Positions 12,086 to 24,223 are shown, counted from the first letter of the stretch. The stretch: DNA of 64,000 nt from Ophiura sarsii (GCA_035610835.1 CM069452.1:13363753-13427752), one strand, 5' to 3'. Notes: generated from the letters alone by a model not told the origin. Translations and numbers: made by a program.

Positions 12086-13613
12086 ATTGGGGATAATTTT
12101 GATTGGTAAATGACAGTCAGGAGTAAGTCATGTCTTAAACCAAATCATGCATTTAAATATGAGTGAATTTAATCAGGTACTATTCATTTCAATCTGTGAT
12201 TTTTGAACTTTTCAAAACATCACATTTGATCCAAAACAATATTCAAGTTGGATGCTGCTGACTCATACAATTAAAACCAATCATCTCTGTACAACAAGCA
12301 AGCATTCATAGTATTTTTTAATATCATGTTCTAAGGCACTTCACCAACACACAGTGTTATAACTGACAATACGACAATAAATCTTGAAAAACATATGCCA
12401 AAGTCCCGGAGCAAAAACAAAACAAAAGAAAAAAGAAAAAGAAAAACAAGGAAATTCCCCAGTGCAGGAGTCAATCCATTATCAATTGTAAATAGTTCTT
12501 TTACTTCCTGAAGAGACAGATTTGGAAGACATTTATATCCTAATCACACATTAGTGATAATTGTACAATCGTTAAACATCCCACTTATGTTATGTTTGGT
12601 GCATTACCAAGAGCCATTACCTATTATGCTGTAAGGTTATTTTGCAACATCTAATGGCATTTCTGGAGAAAAATATTGATGTGACATACATCAAAATATT
12701 ATCAAATGTATAAAAAAAAGAGAGATAAATCTGGGGTAAATATTGCAAAAAGGAATTACAGAATCGCATAAAAGTGAAAAAGTAGGATAAGTTAAGTAAA
12801 GAATAATCACAAAATCTGGCCTACACATCGCAACTTCACAAAGATGATGAGAGGTGGCCATATCCTCTAGCTTAATAGCTGTCATGTTCAACTTAAGTCA
12901 CAGGGTGATGAAATATTTCAACAGTTTTTAAACTGCTTTGTTAAATTATCAAAAAATGTTAGTAATGACTCAAAATATTAAATAAAACATGAAACCATGT
13001 TGCCCTGTACAGGGTGTCTCCTAGAATGATTTTGATATGGATACACTTTATAATATTCTGTATGATAATCTCTTATTTTTGCATATGAAAGCCACAATAC
13101 TTGTATATCTGTGCCAATTAAATTACATCATTTTTCTAATGAAATGTAAAGACAAATGAAATCCCACTTTTACATAATTAGTGAGTTGATGGTCATGCAG
13201 CGTTTTAGTACATGTTGTAAGTTTGTTCTAATGGTTGCTGAACAAGCAGTAATAATATTGCCCTACTATAACATATATTAATTTTCAAATTCCCTCTTAT
13301 ATCACTCATGCACTACCCTATATATTGGTATGTGATTGCAGGACCTGCTGCTAATAGTTAGATGTTATGTTTATGTGTATCTATCTAATAACTAAGTGGC
13401 TATACAGGGTGCGTCAAAAAGAAGTTGTACTGGAATGAATATTTGTTTAAAAAAAGTCCAAACAAATTAGACAAACCAATGAGCAACTTATTCCGCTCAT
13501 ATGACAAAAGGAATCATTGAAATTGATCAATTATGTCAGGAGCTATGCCTGTTTTATTAAAAGAACCCCTTTTTTAGCTGTCCACTGAACGCTTAATCCT
13601 CTTGAAATCTATA
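12086..13613. other. No gene; two mariner-like end motifs
   Basis: CAGGGTGTCTCCTAGAATGA at about 13010 and CAGGGTGCGTCAAAAAGAAG at about 13406 look like ends of mariner-type elements, but no convincing partner end was found for either. The rest is AT-rich and featureless. Confidence 0.4.
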
Positions 13614-13825
13614 CACTCTAAGTGGGCAGCAAAATGTACAAACGGTCATTCATATTCAAATGAGATTAAAACCCCGGGAGTTTCAAACACAGGTGGGAAT
13701 GATGTGCATAAAATTAATAATCAGTGACTACAATAAGAAAATGATCAAACATTGAAGGCCCACTTCAAACATCAGCAATCATAGCCCTCCATACCCAAAT
13801 GTTGCTGCCCACTTAAGAGTGGATA
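13614..13825. mobile_element. MITE with TIR CACTC-TAAGTGGGCAGCA
   Basis: The left end CACTCTAAGTGGGCAGCA is matched in inverse by TGCTGCCCACTTAAGAGTG at the right. The unit is about 210 bases and non-coding. Only one copy was seen. Confidence 0.7.
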
Positions 13826-13867
13826 AAAGTTAAATTAGAAATATAAAATGAAGATATATCTAGATCA

Positions 13868-14106
13868 GGCAACAACAAAACCTGTTCTACGGGCCCGACC
13901 GACCCATATTTTTCATTAATTTTATTGTTCACAAAATTGTTTTTAAAATGGTTTAATTTTTTTTAGATTTCATAAATTGTTGAAATTCACCAAAACACTT
14001 ACAAAAATGTTGGGGAAAAACACACACACAAACAACACCACCTGACTAACTCTACCTGAGAGGGCTATTTGCCCATAGAACAGGGTTGGGTTTTTTTTTT
14101 CACCTA
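13868..14106. mobile_element. Foldback family FB7, copy 3
   Basis: The left end 'ggcaacaacaaaacctgttctacgggc' is answered by 'gcccatagaacagggttgggttttttttttcacc' on the right, so this copy preserves the terminal inverted repeats best. The interior is AT-rich and non-coding. It is related to 7540-7775 and 8940-9195. Confidence 0.7.
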
Positions 14107-14384
14107 AAGGTTGATTTCACACCAGAGACGGTATCACACTAACCATAGGTAATTTATGGGACACCCTTTACCCATCCATGTCATCAGTATCAGGTGTGTC
14201 GGTTCTGTTTATACACTATGGTAATTAAATGAAACATGTTAGGAAACCATACATATCATCACTCGCTCAGTATGTATACAGATGGTTGGTACATGGTAAC
14301 ACATACCCATCAACAAGTTTGTAACATGAATTTGTCTTTTTGGTACATAGGAGTTAGATTAGTGAATCATTCATAAACTCTTAG

Positions 14385-14835
14385 TAGTGTCAAACCAATC
14401 AGTAAGCAAGAACCTAAAGTATGCGGAGTGCATTGAAAGTGTCTAATGCACTCCGCGTGTGCGCCATTCAATGCACGCTTTGATTTGTTGTTCAGGAATC
14501 ACGGGTTCACTGATTTTCACTGCAGGTGTTAGCAAACTTGTTATTAGATTTCATTCGTTTTTACTTGATCAAAATTATGCTCAAATTGTAAATTTTGATT
14601 TGTATAGTGTCGTGTATGAATTAGGTCAATACATTCGTATGTTTTGTTTCTCGAAAATTAGACAAATCAATGCACTTCCGCAAATGTTGATATGCTCACA
14701 ATAGCACTCCCCCTGCGGGATCATGACATTATTTACACATCAACATCAGCGCGCGTGCATTTATTTGTCTAATTTCTCTCAAAACAACAAATACGCATTA
14801 ATTGACCTATAATTATTGCATTGTGGGGTTTTAGG
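14385..14835. repeat. Dispersed repeat REP9, copy 1
   Basis: It shares with 57200-57542, in the same orientation, a long string of blocks: a hairpin word (GCGGAGTGCATTGAAAGTGT ... ATGCACTCCGC), 'gattttcactg', 'attttgatttgtatagtgt.gtgtatgaattaggtcaatacat', and 'acatcaacatcagcgcgc.tgcat'. This copy has an extra segment at about 14636-14725. It has no coding capacity. The class is unknown. Confidence 0.75.
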
Positions 14836-14907
14836 ATATTTTAAAGTTGACGGCAAAGAAAATTAACCCTGGTTGCTGGTTCTACAGACGTGTGTAGGAT
14901 TTATATA

Positions 14908-15357
14908 TTTATTATTTATTTGGGTCCTACAACCCTGGATAACCCAATAAGCCTCGTATAAGCTTATTTCCATTGAGTTCCGTTAGATGTGTGAACAGAT
15001 ACAGACCGGGATGATCCCCTACTATTTACGAAAGAGTCTGTAACCTTTTAACGTGCTCAGGTATGTCTCTTACGATGCACGGGACCACCATTTCTATGTG
15101 ACTTCCTAACCACTGGTTTTTTGCTGCCATTAGGAAATCGTCACAATCACTTCGCTTCATTTACCTGGCTGCCGTTATGGCGCACAATGTATCAGCACTT
15201 AGATTGTAATATCCCCTAACAGCTTCCCAATCTCGCTTGGGTCGACGAGGCAATTGAGACTAAGTAACTTGCCCAAGGATACAAACACGTTGGCAGTAGC
15301 GGGGCTAGAACTCACAACCTTTGTATTATGAATCCTGCGTGCTATCCACTAGACTAC
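14908..15357 (-). mobile_element. tRNA-derived SINE
   Basis: Read on the minus strand, the head (15290-15357) has an A-box-like TAGTCTAGTGG and a B-box-like GAGTTCTAGCCCC. Next comes the word ATCCTTGGGCAAGTTACTTA, known from the bodies of MIR- and CORE-type SINEs with LINE-2-like tails. The element ends in an AAATAAATAATAAATA tail. Its order (tRNA head, core, tail) is that of a full-length SINE of about 450 bases. It would be mobilised by a LINE partner. Confidence 0.75.
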
Positions 15358-15633
15358 ACATGCTCTCATTTTAATCCTTCTAGTGTAAATGAGGATCAAA
15401 TTATAAAGAAAATCCATTTGGATGATGACACTAGAGATCTTTGTCCCTATTCTGGATATGAACAACCTATGATGCGATTTAAGAGGTATTTAAGCGTAAA
15501 ACCATATGTATCAATGAATAGATTTAGATTTTAAATAACTGCCTTCCCCTCATTTGGAAGATATTTCCTTGTACTGTAATAATTTGGTACTGCTGCCAAA
15601 CTTTATGAATCGACTATAGTGTATGATTTTCTA

Positions 15634-16254
15634 AGGGGGCTGTGGACTCTCAGGTACAGCCTCCATAAAACTGCCGTAACTTCTTCAATATTCATTTAAT
15701 CTTTATAAACGTATACAGTTTTTTGCACGAAAGGGTTCAATTAATCCAACCATGATAATGAAATTGACCATTTTGGAAAAAATTATAAAAAACACGTTTT
15801 TTGACCCATTTTAGGTTTGGACAAGGTAACTCAAAATATATTTTGTTAAATGTTGTTATACTAGTTTTATGTTAATCCTGATAACATTCCCCAGGAGCCT
15901 TTTTAATTTTTTTTAATACCTTATTTATTTTTTGAGTTAGAGACTAAAACGTGCCAAAAAATGTGATTTTTATCGCCAAAATCATGAAAATTCACATTTT
16001 TTTGTTATCAGGATTAACATAAAACTATTAGACAAAATTTAACAAAATATATTTTGAGTTATCTTGTCCAAACCTAAAATGGGTCAAAAAATGTTTTTTT
16101 TATAATTTTTTCCAAAATGGTCAATTTCATTATCATGGTTGGATTAATTGAACCCTTTCGTGCCAAAAACTGTATATGTTTATAAAGTTTAAATTAATAT
16201 TGAAGAAGTTGCGGCAGTTTTACGGAGGCTGTACCTGAGAGTCCACAGCCCCCT
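15634..16254. mobile_element. Foldback/MITE family FB1, copy 1 (complete)
   Basis: Arms of roughly 300 bases are inverted copies of each other, beginning AGGGGGCTGTGGACTCTCAG and ending with its complement. TA stands directly outside both ends, fitting Tc1/mariner-type targeting. TTAA is a possible alternative reading at the right end. Related copies are at 24005-24223 (internally deleted) and 34676-35214. There is no transposase. Confidence 0.85.
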
Positions 16255-17174
16255 TAAGTAACAAACTCTCAACATATTCAATAAAGGAAAGAATTATAAA
16301 GAGAAGTAGACATTATGTCTGTACACACCAAGTGAGATTTTGTATCCTGTGTAGCAAACACAAGTAACATTAAAGACAAAACAAATGTGTCAAGTTGTCA
16401 GAGCGTAACAATCAAACGGAAAGAGAAGAAATTGACAAATTGGCGAGAGGCGAGAACGGGTGATCTGCAATTAGTTGAGAGGGAAAACTAGGTTGTTTGA
16501 GAAAGGATTACACTATAGAGTGAAAGGGGGATGTGCCCAGGGAAACAAATTTTCTAAAAGTGTCAAAGTGTGGACAAGTAGATATATTAAGTAAATTGGC
16601 AAACCACAAGAATTATGCTATGTAAATTGGCAAATTATTGAAAAGAGAGACCATTATATTTTTAGGTATGGTGGTTGAAATTGGCCATCTAACCAATGCT
16701 AAGCATTAAAATATCAGGCTATACTGAGTGTGTAAAGCCAGCTTAAAGGTGCAGTGTCTAGTTAAATCTACAGGACAAATTGCTTCTTGCTGTGTAAGTT
16801 GTTAGGAAAGGTATTCCTCGTATGAGTGTGCCTGTTGATTCAGGAGGCCTAAAAGTAAGTGTGCTACCTACTGCTGCTATTGTTTGCCTGTTTGGTTTGT
16901 ATATGAAATCTATGGTGTTTTTCATTGTTATCAATTGTAATTTGATATTTTACAGATTTGTCTCCTGGATTGGTTGTGATTTCTGTATCACAATACATGA
17001 ACAATTGTTTTGTAATTTGTAGTTATGTTAAAAAAAACCTCCTATATTCCCAAACAACAGAAAGCATCCCCGTAAGACACTTTTGCCCAAGGGGGGGCGT
17101 TTTCACCTAAAATTTTCGTAAAAGGTTGCCCCAAATTTTTTCCAAGTCGGTCACCTCGTGAATTTCACGTAAGT
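16255..17174. other. No gene recognised
   Basis: AT-rich sequence. A 66-codon open frame at 16822-17022 has no homology or splice context. A separate G-rich block begins at about 17090. Confidence 0.45.
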
Positions 17175-17353
17175 GGGGGGGGGGGGTCGGGGGGGGGGGG
17201 GGGGGTAGAAGTCAAAACATTTCGCACGTCAAAAAAAATCGCACGGACACAAAATTTCGCAGTCCAAAAAGCACTGTAGTCAAAAAAAAAAAAAAAAAAG
17301 GTTTTCAAAGGGGGGCGTTCGCAACCGTCGCCCCCCCCCCCCCCCCCCCCCCC
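17175..17353. repeat. G-run / C-run inverted pair
   Basis: Two G runs (17175-17186 and 17189-17205) are followed by A-rich sequence, an A run at 17282-17299, and a 23-base C run (17331-17353). The G and C runs can pair as a hairpin. Similar G runs occur inside the transposons at 30749 and 50163, so this is probably a small DNA transposon whose ends I could not define. Confidence 0.6.
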
Positions 17354-18169
17354 ATCTGACGGGCCTGGAAAGATCAATACTACGCAAACGTGAAATATTA
17401 CGCCCTCAACGATGAACTATGAGTTTGGTCCAATATCCCTATATTGGTCAGCAGGGGACCATTCAAGATTGCTTTTAGGGGTATTCTGTTGGGCTGGATT
17501 ATAGGAGGGCTATTTAACATAACCACAAATTACAAGACATAATTGTTTGTGTATTTTGAAACAGAAATAATAATCAATCCAAAAGACAAATTTGGAACAT
17601 AGCAAATTATGAATGATAACAATAAAAAAAAAACCATCAATTTCATATACATACAAAATAGGGGGAAAATAGCAGTACATTGCACCTTATTCAAAAAGTT
17701 GTTGTTTTCAGCAGCGCATTTTGTAAGATTATGAACAGAAATCGTCCATTTATATCACAAACTGCTCCACTTCTTGGCTGTGAATAGAAACCTAAATCCC
17801 TATGACCTTATAACTGGGTAAGGTTCCAATCCAACATGGTTTGTGATCTAGTTCTAATTATGTTTAATTCCTATAATCATACGATGAAGAAAAAGTTCAC
17901 TTAAATAATTTCATCATATCATCATCGCAAATGTCATTTCCTATTGGAGAGAGTACAAATCTTGATTAAATCCACTCTTGAGATAGTACAGAACGGTGTT
18001 TGATCCTGACGAATTGTCGTGGGTGTAAACATGCTAATATGGTGTCAGAATATGGGGCGCTTCAATGACAGATCTCAACTCCTAAGGGCTGGTTTTAATA
18101 ATAATAAAAAAATCAACTTAAAGAAATCACATCTTAATACTTATAACTGTTTTAATTGAATAAGCCAAA

Positions 18170-18960
18170 GGGGAGAACTTTCACATTTCCACCAATTGCC
18201 TTAATTTACACATTTATTCAGAATGAGCGAAGCATCCTGTTTGAGTTTAAAATTTGAGAAATGTGTTCTATTGTGACTGCCAATCTTCAAGCTTCAAGCA
18301 ACTCACTCACTCAGTGATATTAGATATAAGATAAAGGATGACAAAACTAAGAGGGTTTTATGATAACATTAGGTTCACATTGCCACCGATTGTCTTGATT
18401 AACACACATTTATTCAAAATGAGTGGGGCATCCTGCTCTAGTTTTAAATTTGAGAAATGTGCACTATTGTGACTGCCAATCTTCAAGATGTATGTACTAA
18501 AAATGTACACAGCAAGGCAGTGTTATTAGATATAAGATTTAAAGGATAACAGAAGTAAGTGGGTTTTAAGATAACATTAAGTTCACATTGCCACTGATCT
18601 TAATTTACAGACTGCTAATTTTTAAGACTTAAGTAATAGAAAAAGCAGTAAAGCAGTGTTACCAACAGAGAAGTTTGAGGAGAGACGACACTGATCTGGT
18701 ATTGGTAGCCATTTAACCCGGTGTGGAAGGCAGCCAAAAAGCCAATGAGCAAGACACCAGCAGCGGTGCAATCTGCTGATCAAAACAGCAGCCAGAAAAA
18801 GTATGAGTGCGTCAAAACCAGAAGGTGGTAACTTCCAGCAGGCAACTTTGTTTTCTTTGGACGCTCATCAGAAAACTTAATTATTAGATACTAGGTTTTA
18901 AGGATGACAAAACTAGGTGGATTTTAAGATAAAATTAAGTTTGTCAAGAAATTTTACAAA
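18170..18960. repeat. Degenerate tandem repeat, about 200-bp unit
   Basis: The blocks 'ttcacattgccaccgattgtcttaattt', 'tgagaaatgtgttctattgtgactgccaatcttcaag' and 'attagatataagat..aaggatgacaaaact' recur in order at about 18180, 18372 and 18581, with a partial copy at 18885. Unit length and identity vary. Confidence 0.7.
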
Positions 18961-19399
18961 GAGGTCGTCCTCAAGTCTGTGTCTGCCAAAATGACAATGT
19001 TACCCACTGATCTATCCTTTCACTGATTGGCCAGCATTTGACCTGCAAATGTACTTGTTAAAATAGATTCTTTGTTCAATATATTAACAATAATGATATT
19101 CTACAGCTGTATCTCAAAAAGAATTAATGGTATCTGGTCAAATACGATTAATAAAAGACAAATTTCCCAGCACTCCATGGTAAGGTTCACTCCAGTGATG
19201 ATGAGTAAGCATGCCAAATTCAAAAGTTGCGACTGCGAGAATAGCACTATTACGACTTTTCCTTCTAATAATCATACAGACCATTAAAAAACCCTGCTTA
19301 CATGTTTAATTTCATCCTAATAAGAAATGTGGCTGAAATCTCATGTAAATGTTTAAATTATTTGTATAACATATTTGTACTCAGAAAGCAAGAACATTG

Positions 19400-19475
19400 C
19401 AATTGTGGGATACAAACTTGTAACTTTTAGAATTGCATAATTAATGCTCTAACCAATCGTGCTAACTTGACCGAT
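19400..19475 (-). mobile_element. tRNA-derived SINE head (degenerate)
   Basis: On the minus strand, GTTAGCACGATTGGTTAGAG resembles an A box region and AAGTTTGTATCCC resembles a B box, with tRNA-like spacing. The anticodon stem has decayed. It is probably a SINE relic rather than a tRNA gene. Confidence 0.55.
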
Positions 19476-19814
19476 TTCTACAATAGAGATCCAACCATAT
19501 ATAAGTGATATAGAGCAGTTATACATTCTCGGTGCTCAAACAACACAACAACATATGTCATAAGAAATCAATTAAGATGCTTACTCATAACCCTGACATA
19601 AGTAAGCTTCAGTAAGTCAGTATAATACCCCCATCACAATCTTGATGAACCTTTCACACATTCTGCTCAAAGCTTCTTTTCCTCCTTGTTATCACTCAAG
19701 GTATAAGCTTAAGTAAACACCTACGCATCAATCCTAAATCTTCTATCTGATGTTATCTAATGACCCCCTCATATATCATACCTTTATGCCAGCAGTTTGT
19801 GGTTAGACCATAAT

Positions 19815-21000
19815 GTATGTGTACATCTTTTAAGATGTTCACATCTTCAATAGGAGGCTTTTAAGTGTATATTTAATGATTTAACCATTGGTAGATATGA
19901 GACATGGCCCCGAGGGACATCTAGGAGGCCAGTATGGGCTATTAAGTGGACATTGAACAATCTAACCCATTGGTAGATATGAGACATGGTACCGAGGGAC
20001 ATCTAGGAGGCCAGTAGGGGCTATTAAGTGGACATTGAACAATCTGTACACATCTTCAATAGGAGGTACACATCTTCAATAGGAGGTACACATCTTCAAT
20101 AGGAGGCTTTTAAGTGTATATTTAATGATTTAACCATTGGTAGATATGAGACATGGCCCCGAGGGACATCTAGGAGGCCAGTAGGGGCTATTAAGTGGAC
20201 ATTGAACAATCTAACCCATTGGTAGATATGAGACATGGTACCGAGGGACATCAAGGTGGTCAGCAGGGGACTACTTAAAATCAGTATAAGACAAAGCACC
20301 AAGAGACATCAAGGGTCATTCATTAGGGAGACTTAAAAGGCCTCCTAGATGTCCCTCGGGGCCATGTCTCATATCTACCAATGGTTAAATCATTAAATAT
20401 ACACTTAAAAACCTCCTATTGACCTCCTTGGTGCAGTCTAAGTCGGAGGGCCAGGTTGTTATCTCTCTCCCAAATGATGGCATGGGGTCAAGGGGCAAAG
20501 GAATTCACAGGGGTTGGGTTTCAGCATGTCTGAATGGCCTAGAAAAACCTCTCCTTGCTCTAAAAATGTACATAACTTTATTATAAAACATCCCCATAAT
20601 TTACCTTAAGTCAAAAGGACTCTAATTTTATCCATTTTTTCAACCGAATGATCATTGAGGTGGGGGGCTGCATTGATGTCCCTTGGTACCATCGATTGGT
20701 TATATCGATCTGTATACTTAATAGCCCCCTACTGACCCCCTTGATGTCCCTCTGTGCCATGTCTCATACACATACACCAATAGTTTGGGATTAGATCAGA
20801 CGATGTACCTCTAATGGCCCTTGATGTCCCTCGATACCATGCCTAATAATATGATTAAGATTGTTCACAGTGCACTTAATAGCCCCTACTGACCCCCTTG
20901 ATGTCCCTTGGTACCATGTCTCATATCTACCAATGGTTTAGATCATTCACTATACACATGTCCCTGTGAGCCATGTCTCATACCTGTAAACCAGTGGTTA
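19815..21000. repeat. Complex minisatellite with direct and inverted units
   Basis: Direct units of about 85 bases carry GATATGAGACATGG, CCGAGGGACATCTAGGAGG and 'ctattaagtggacattgaacaatct' (19870-20335). A shorter unit, 'tacacatcttcaataggagg', is tandemly repeated at 20047-20105. From about 20336 the same words reappear in reverse complement (CCTCCTAGATGTCCCTCGG and ATGTCTCATATCTACCAATG), with further inverted, more diverged units to about 20990. No coding potential. Confidence 0.8.
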
Positions 21001-21099
21001 GACTGGAATGTGCACACCTGAGGAAGTCTGCAAGTGATAGATAACGGGCTATGACAAACAGGTGGTGAATACAGGTGAACATAATGCCGCAGAATGATT

Positions 21100-21690
21100 A
21101 TAAAATTAAAGCTACCAGGTCACAGGTGATATATTACTATGTAACCAAATCACTCAAAATAACAATCCCTTAGCAACACAAACTGAGGCCAATGTTTGGA
21201 TAAAACCACAAAAATATCAAACTCATAAAGCTCTCAGTATGTAGTTAAGATACTAAAACATATGCCAGGTGATTCATTACTATGTTATGAAATCACTCCA
21301 AAACAAATGCCAATCCCATAGCAACAGAAATCAATGCACATGATTGGACAAACCACAAAATAAAAGACACAATTCAAGTCTAATTAAGTAGATAAGATAA
21401 TCATCTTCAGCCATGAAGAGATTCCAGAGTGTAACAACCAATTGATCCAAATAGCAATTCATTATCAATGCCATCAATAATCACAGTTAGACCAAACCAC
21501 AAAACCAGAACTAAATCATTTTTTGATAAATTTATTATTTCATATATACCTATTTGCATAGATTAAACAATCACCATGATCCAGTCAGGAAAAGATTCCC
21601 CGCAGTTTGACAACCCGTCAATCTAAATGTCAATTCATTAGCAACAGAAATTGATGTATATGATTGAACAAAACCACAAAACCAGAAACA
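21100..21690. repeat. Degenerate tandem repeat, about 140-bp unit
   Basis: Four units share 'caattcattagcaacagaaat', 'tgattgga.aaaaccacaaaa' and a following 'aagata'-rich segment, at about 21165, 21310, 21460 and 21635. They abut the 5' edge of the LINE fragment at 21716. Confidence 0.65.
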
Positions 21691-21715
21691 AATTGAATTC
21701 TTTCAACAGCCTAAT

Positions 21716-22378
21716 TATCTCATTATGTCAGCAGAAACTTTGGTTCATGCCTTTGTGAGCTCAAGACTTGACTCATGTAACAGTTTATTGTATGGTCTTC
21801 CTCAGAATGAAATTGACAGACTCCAAAGAGTGCAAAACGCCACTGCAAGGCTTGTCACCGGTGTTTGAGGCCAAGTCCACATGAAACCTGTTCTCCGTCA
21901 GTTGCATTGGCTGCCCATCAGTAAGAGAATCAAGTTCAAGATCATGTTAATCGTGTTTAAGGCTATTAATGGACTTGCACCACAATACATAGTTGACATG
22001 CTGACTATCCACACTCCCGCGAGGAACTTAAGATCATCAACAGCGGGTGGCAAATTATTAAAGCCCCTTCGGTCAAAGCTATACATACTGCAACATACGG
22101 TGATCATTCATTTTCCTCCGCGGCACCAAAGTTGTGGGATCAACTACCATCGACCATCCGCGTAATCAAATCCATCGGATGCTTCAAGTTTGCACTGAAG
22201 ACTCATCTTTTCAATCTGCCAGAACATTCTTACAAGTAGTTCCTCATCATTGTTTTTTCCGTGTCTTAGTTTTATAAGGTTCTTTAATTCATGTGTATAT
22301 TGTTCTTTTTAAACTTGTAAACTGCTTTGAGGTGTTTCGTAAAGCGCTATATAAATGGGGTTTTATTATTATTATTAT
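21716..22378 (+). mobile_element. 5'-truncated non-LTR retrotransposon (CR1/L2-like), 3' end
   Basis: From 21731 the frame encodes the C-terminal end of a LINE reverse transcriptase: 'SRLDSCNSLLYGLP', 'RLQRVQNATARLVTG' and 'LHWLPISKRIKFKI'. An in-frame TGA stands at 21866-21868. A frameshift near 22090 moves the rest ('SAAPKLWDQLP', 'FKFALKTHLF') into another frame, which closes with TAG at 22237-22239. The 3' tail contains AAAGCGCTATATAAATGGG and an (ATT)n run, as usual for CR1/L2-type 3' ends. It is dead: 5'-truncated, with one nonsense codon and one frameshift. Confidence 0.9.
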
Positions 22379-22819
22379 GCCAATTTAATTATAGCCTTCA
22401 ACCTGAAGAAATTCTGCAAGTATGACATCCATTCAATTTGAATACCATACCTATAGAGGCCACCAGCAATTTACAAGCATGACCTTAACAATTGTGTTCA
22501 TAAACAGGATTTCCCCCTCACACACTCATTCACTCGCAACTTATGCCTGACATCCACAATCCAATTATTCTTGGTCATTGTCTGTTAGCTATAACAGATG
22601 TCCTGAAAATTTAAAACAGAGTTTAGTAGTACCCAAAAGATGGCTGGTATGAAGAAATTCTGATAGTCTCTATTGCAACAGAAAAAACCCTATATGTAGT
22701 CTGTAGTAGACAAGGGGCAGTCTATGTTATTTCCATTGGTCAAGGGGCCATCCTTTGGAATAGGTTCTATTACTATTAGAGCCCAATGGTACAGTAGGCC
22801 AGCGGCAACCTACGTTTAG

Positions 22820-22835
22820 AGCTCTTTTCAGAGCC
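22820..22835 (+). promoter_or_regulatory. Histone-type 3' stem-loop-like motif, copy 1
   Basis: AGCTCTTTTCAGAGCC followed by ACCA resembles the replication-dependent histone mRNA 3' stem-loop (GGCTCT, loop TTTC, AGAGCC). Here the outermost base pair is mismatched. No histone frame lies upstream. Confidence 0.45.
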
Positions 22836-22868
22836 ACCATCAGTGGACAAGGGGCAATCCATCTAAAT

Positions 22869-22884
22869 GGCTCTTTTCAGAGCC
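22869..22884 (+). promoter_or_regulatory. Histone-type 3' stem-loop-like motif, copy 2
   Basis: GGCTCTTTTCAGAGCC followed by ACCA matches the canonical six-pair histone mRNA stem and its TTTC loop exactly. A purine-rich stretch (GTAGGAAAGGGG) begins 27 bases beyond the stem, roughly where a histone downstream element could be. There is no histone coding sequence within view, so this is either a relic of a histone repeat or a repeat-borne look-alike. Confidence 0.5.
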
Positions 22885-23453
22885 ACCAATCTTTCACAAG
22901 TAGGAAAGGGGCACCTACTCTCAAATCATCGGGCATGGGGCAGCCCAAATGAGGATAATAATAGAGAAGTGGTTATCTTAATGTTTTGCTTAATATTATA
23001 ATAATTTGGTCCTGAAGAAGTCTAAACTTGTACGACAGCAAACTGTTAAAACTCTTAACCTATATTATGAATACGCGTTGTAAAAGCCTATCTCACAATT
23101 AGAAATTGAATGCCTGTGATTGGACTACGTGTCATACATTGGTACACATCCAACAAACAATTTTCAACAAACAATCTACATGTGAGTTTGGTCAAGAGAT
23201 GATCAAACGATTATGCCACTAACTTACTGAGTTAATTTACGCTTTTGACTTAAACTTAGTGGCATTTTAATTTCACTACTTTGAATCATCTTACTATGTT
23301 AACCTATACAATCTTAATTAGCGGCATTTTAATTTAGGGAATATAGGTCCTAGCGAAATTAGGGAATATAGGTCCTAGCGAAATTAGCGAAAGTAAAATA
23401 CTATCGAAAGTATGTTGCTTTACAGTACTCTAACCACCCATGACTGATTCAGT

Positions 23454-23621
23454 ATGTTCACATATGGATCTAAAGTTGTATTACTGTTACCATACATGTT
23501 CACATATGGATCTAAAGTTGTATTACTGTTACCATACATGTTCACATATGGATCTAAAGTTGTATTACTGTTACCATACATGTTCACATATGGATCTATA
23601 GTTGTATTACTGTTACCATAC
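23454..23621. repeat. 42-bp minisatellite, four copies
   Basis: Four nearly identical 42-base units start ATGTTCACATATGGATCT and end TACTGTTACCATAC; only one base differs, in the last unit. Because 42 is a multiple of three, frames stay open on both strands; these are artefacts of the array. Confidence 0.95.
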
Positions 23622-24004
23622 AAGAAGCAGGTCATACCATTCACTCATCTCACATATGCTTTCTAAAGGAAGTCAGAGTTATACCATAGGGACAGAACCC
23701 TACTGATCCATCCATCCTATTAAAAGCTTGAGGATAAGGTTAATACTCGTTAAGTTATTACCCCACATAGAGGATAAATCCTACTCAAAACATTGAATTC
23801 CAATATTTTGACATGTTAATGTTTATTGTGTAACAATCTAAAATGTTCCAACCACAGTCCTAATTCCTAATATGTTGAGATATAATCAAGTTAGATGCCT
23901 TTTTCAAGTCATTATTTTTGACCTCCATAGCCAAGATATATTGAAATTAAAAAAATAATCTATACATATGTATAACTATAATTTTTAGGAATAAACATAA
24001 CTTA

Positions 24005-24223
24005 AGGGGGCTGTGCACCTTCAGGTACAGCCTCTGTAAAACTGCGTAACTTCTTCATTATTCATTATAAAAGTATACATTTTTTTGCAGGAAAGGGTTC
24101 AATGAATCCAACCATAATCATGAATTTGACCATTTTGGAAATGTATACTTTTATATAGATTAAATGAATAATGAAGAAGTTACGGCAGTTTGACGGAGGC
24201 TATACCGAAGGTGCGCAGCCCCT
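24005..24223. mobile_element. Foldback family FB1, copy 2 (internally deleted)
   Basis: It begins AGGGGGCTGTGCACCTTCAG and ends with the inverse, with TTAA (TA directly) at both edges. Only about 110 bases of each arm remain, joined at 'gaccattttggaaatgtatac'. Same family as 15634-16254. Confidence 0.85.

Noticed and set aside
18820..18900. CTGATGAG on the minus strand near 18866 as a second hammerhead
   Set aside because: It is not followed by a pairing stem II and a GAAA box at the right spacing; no ribozyme core can be formed.
23420..23666. Repetitive protein frames on both strands
   Set aside because: Product of a 42-base minisatellite whose length is a multiple of three.
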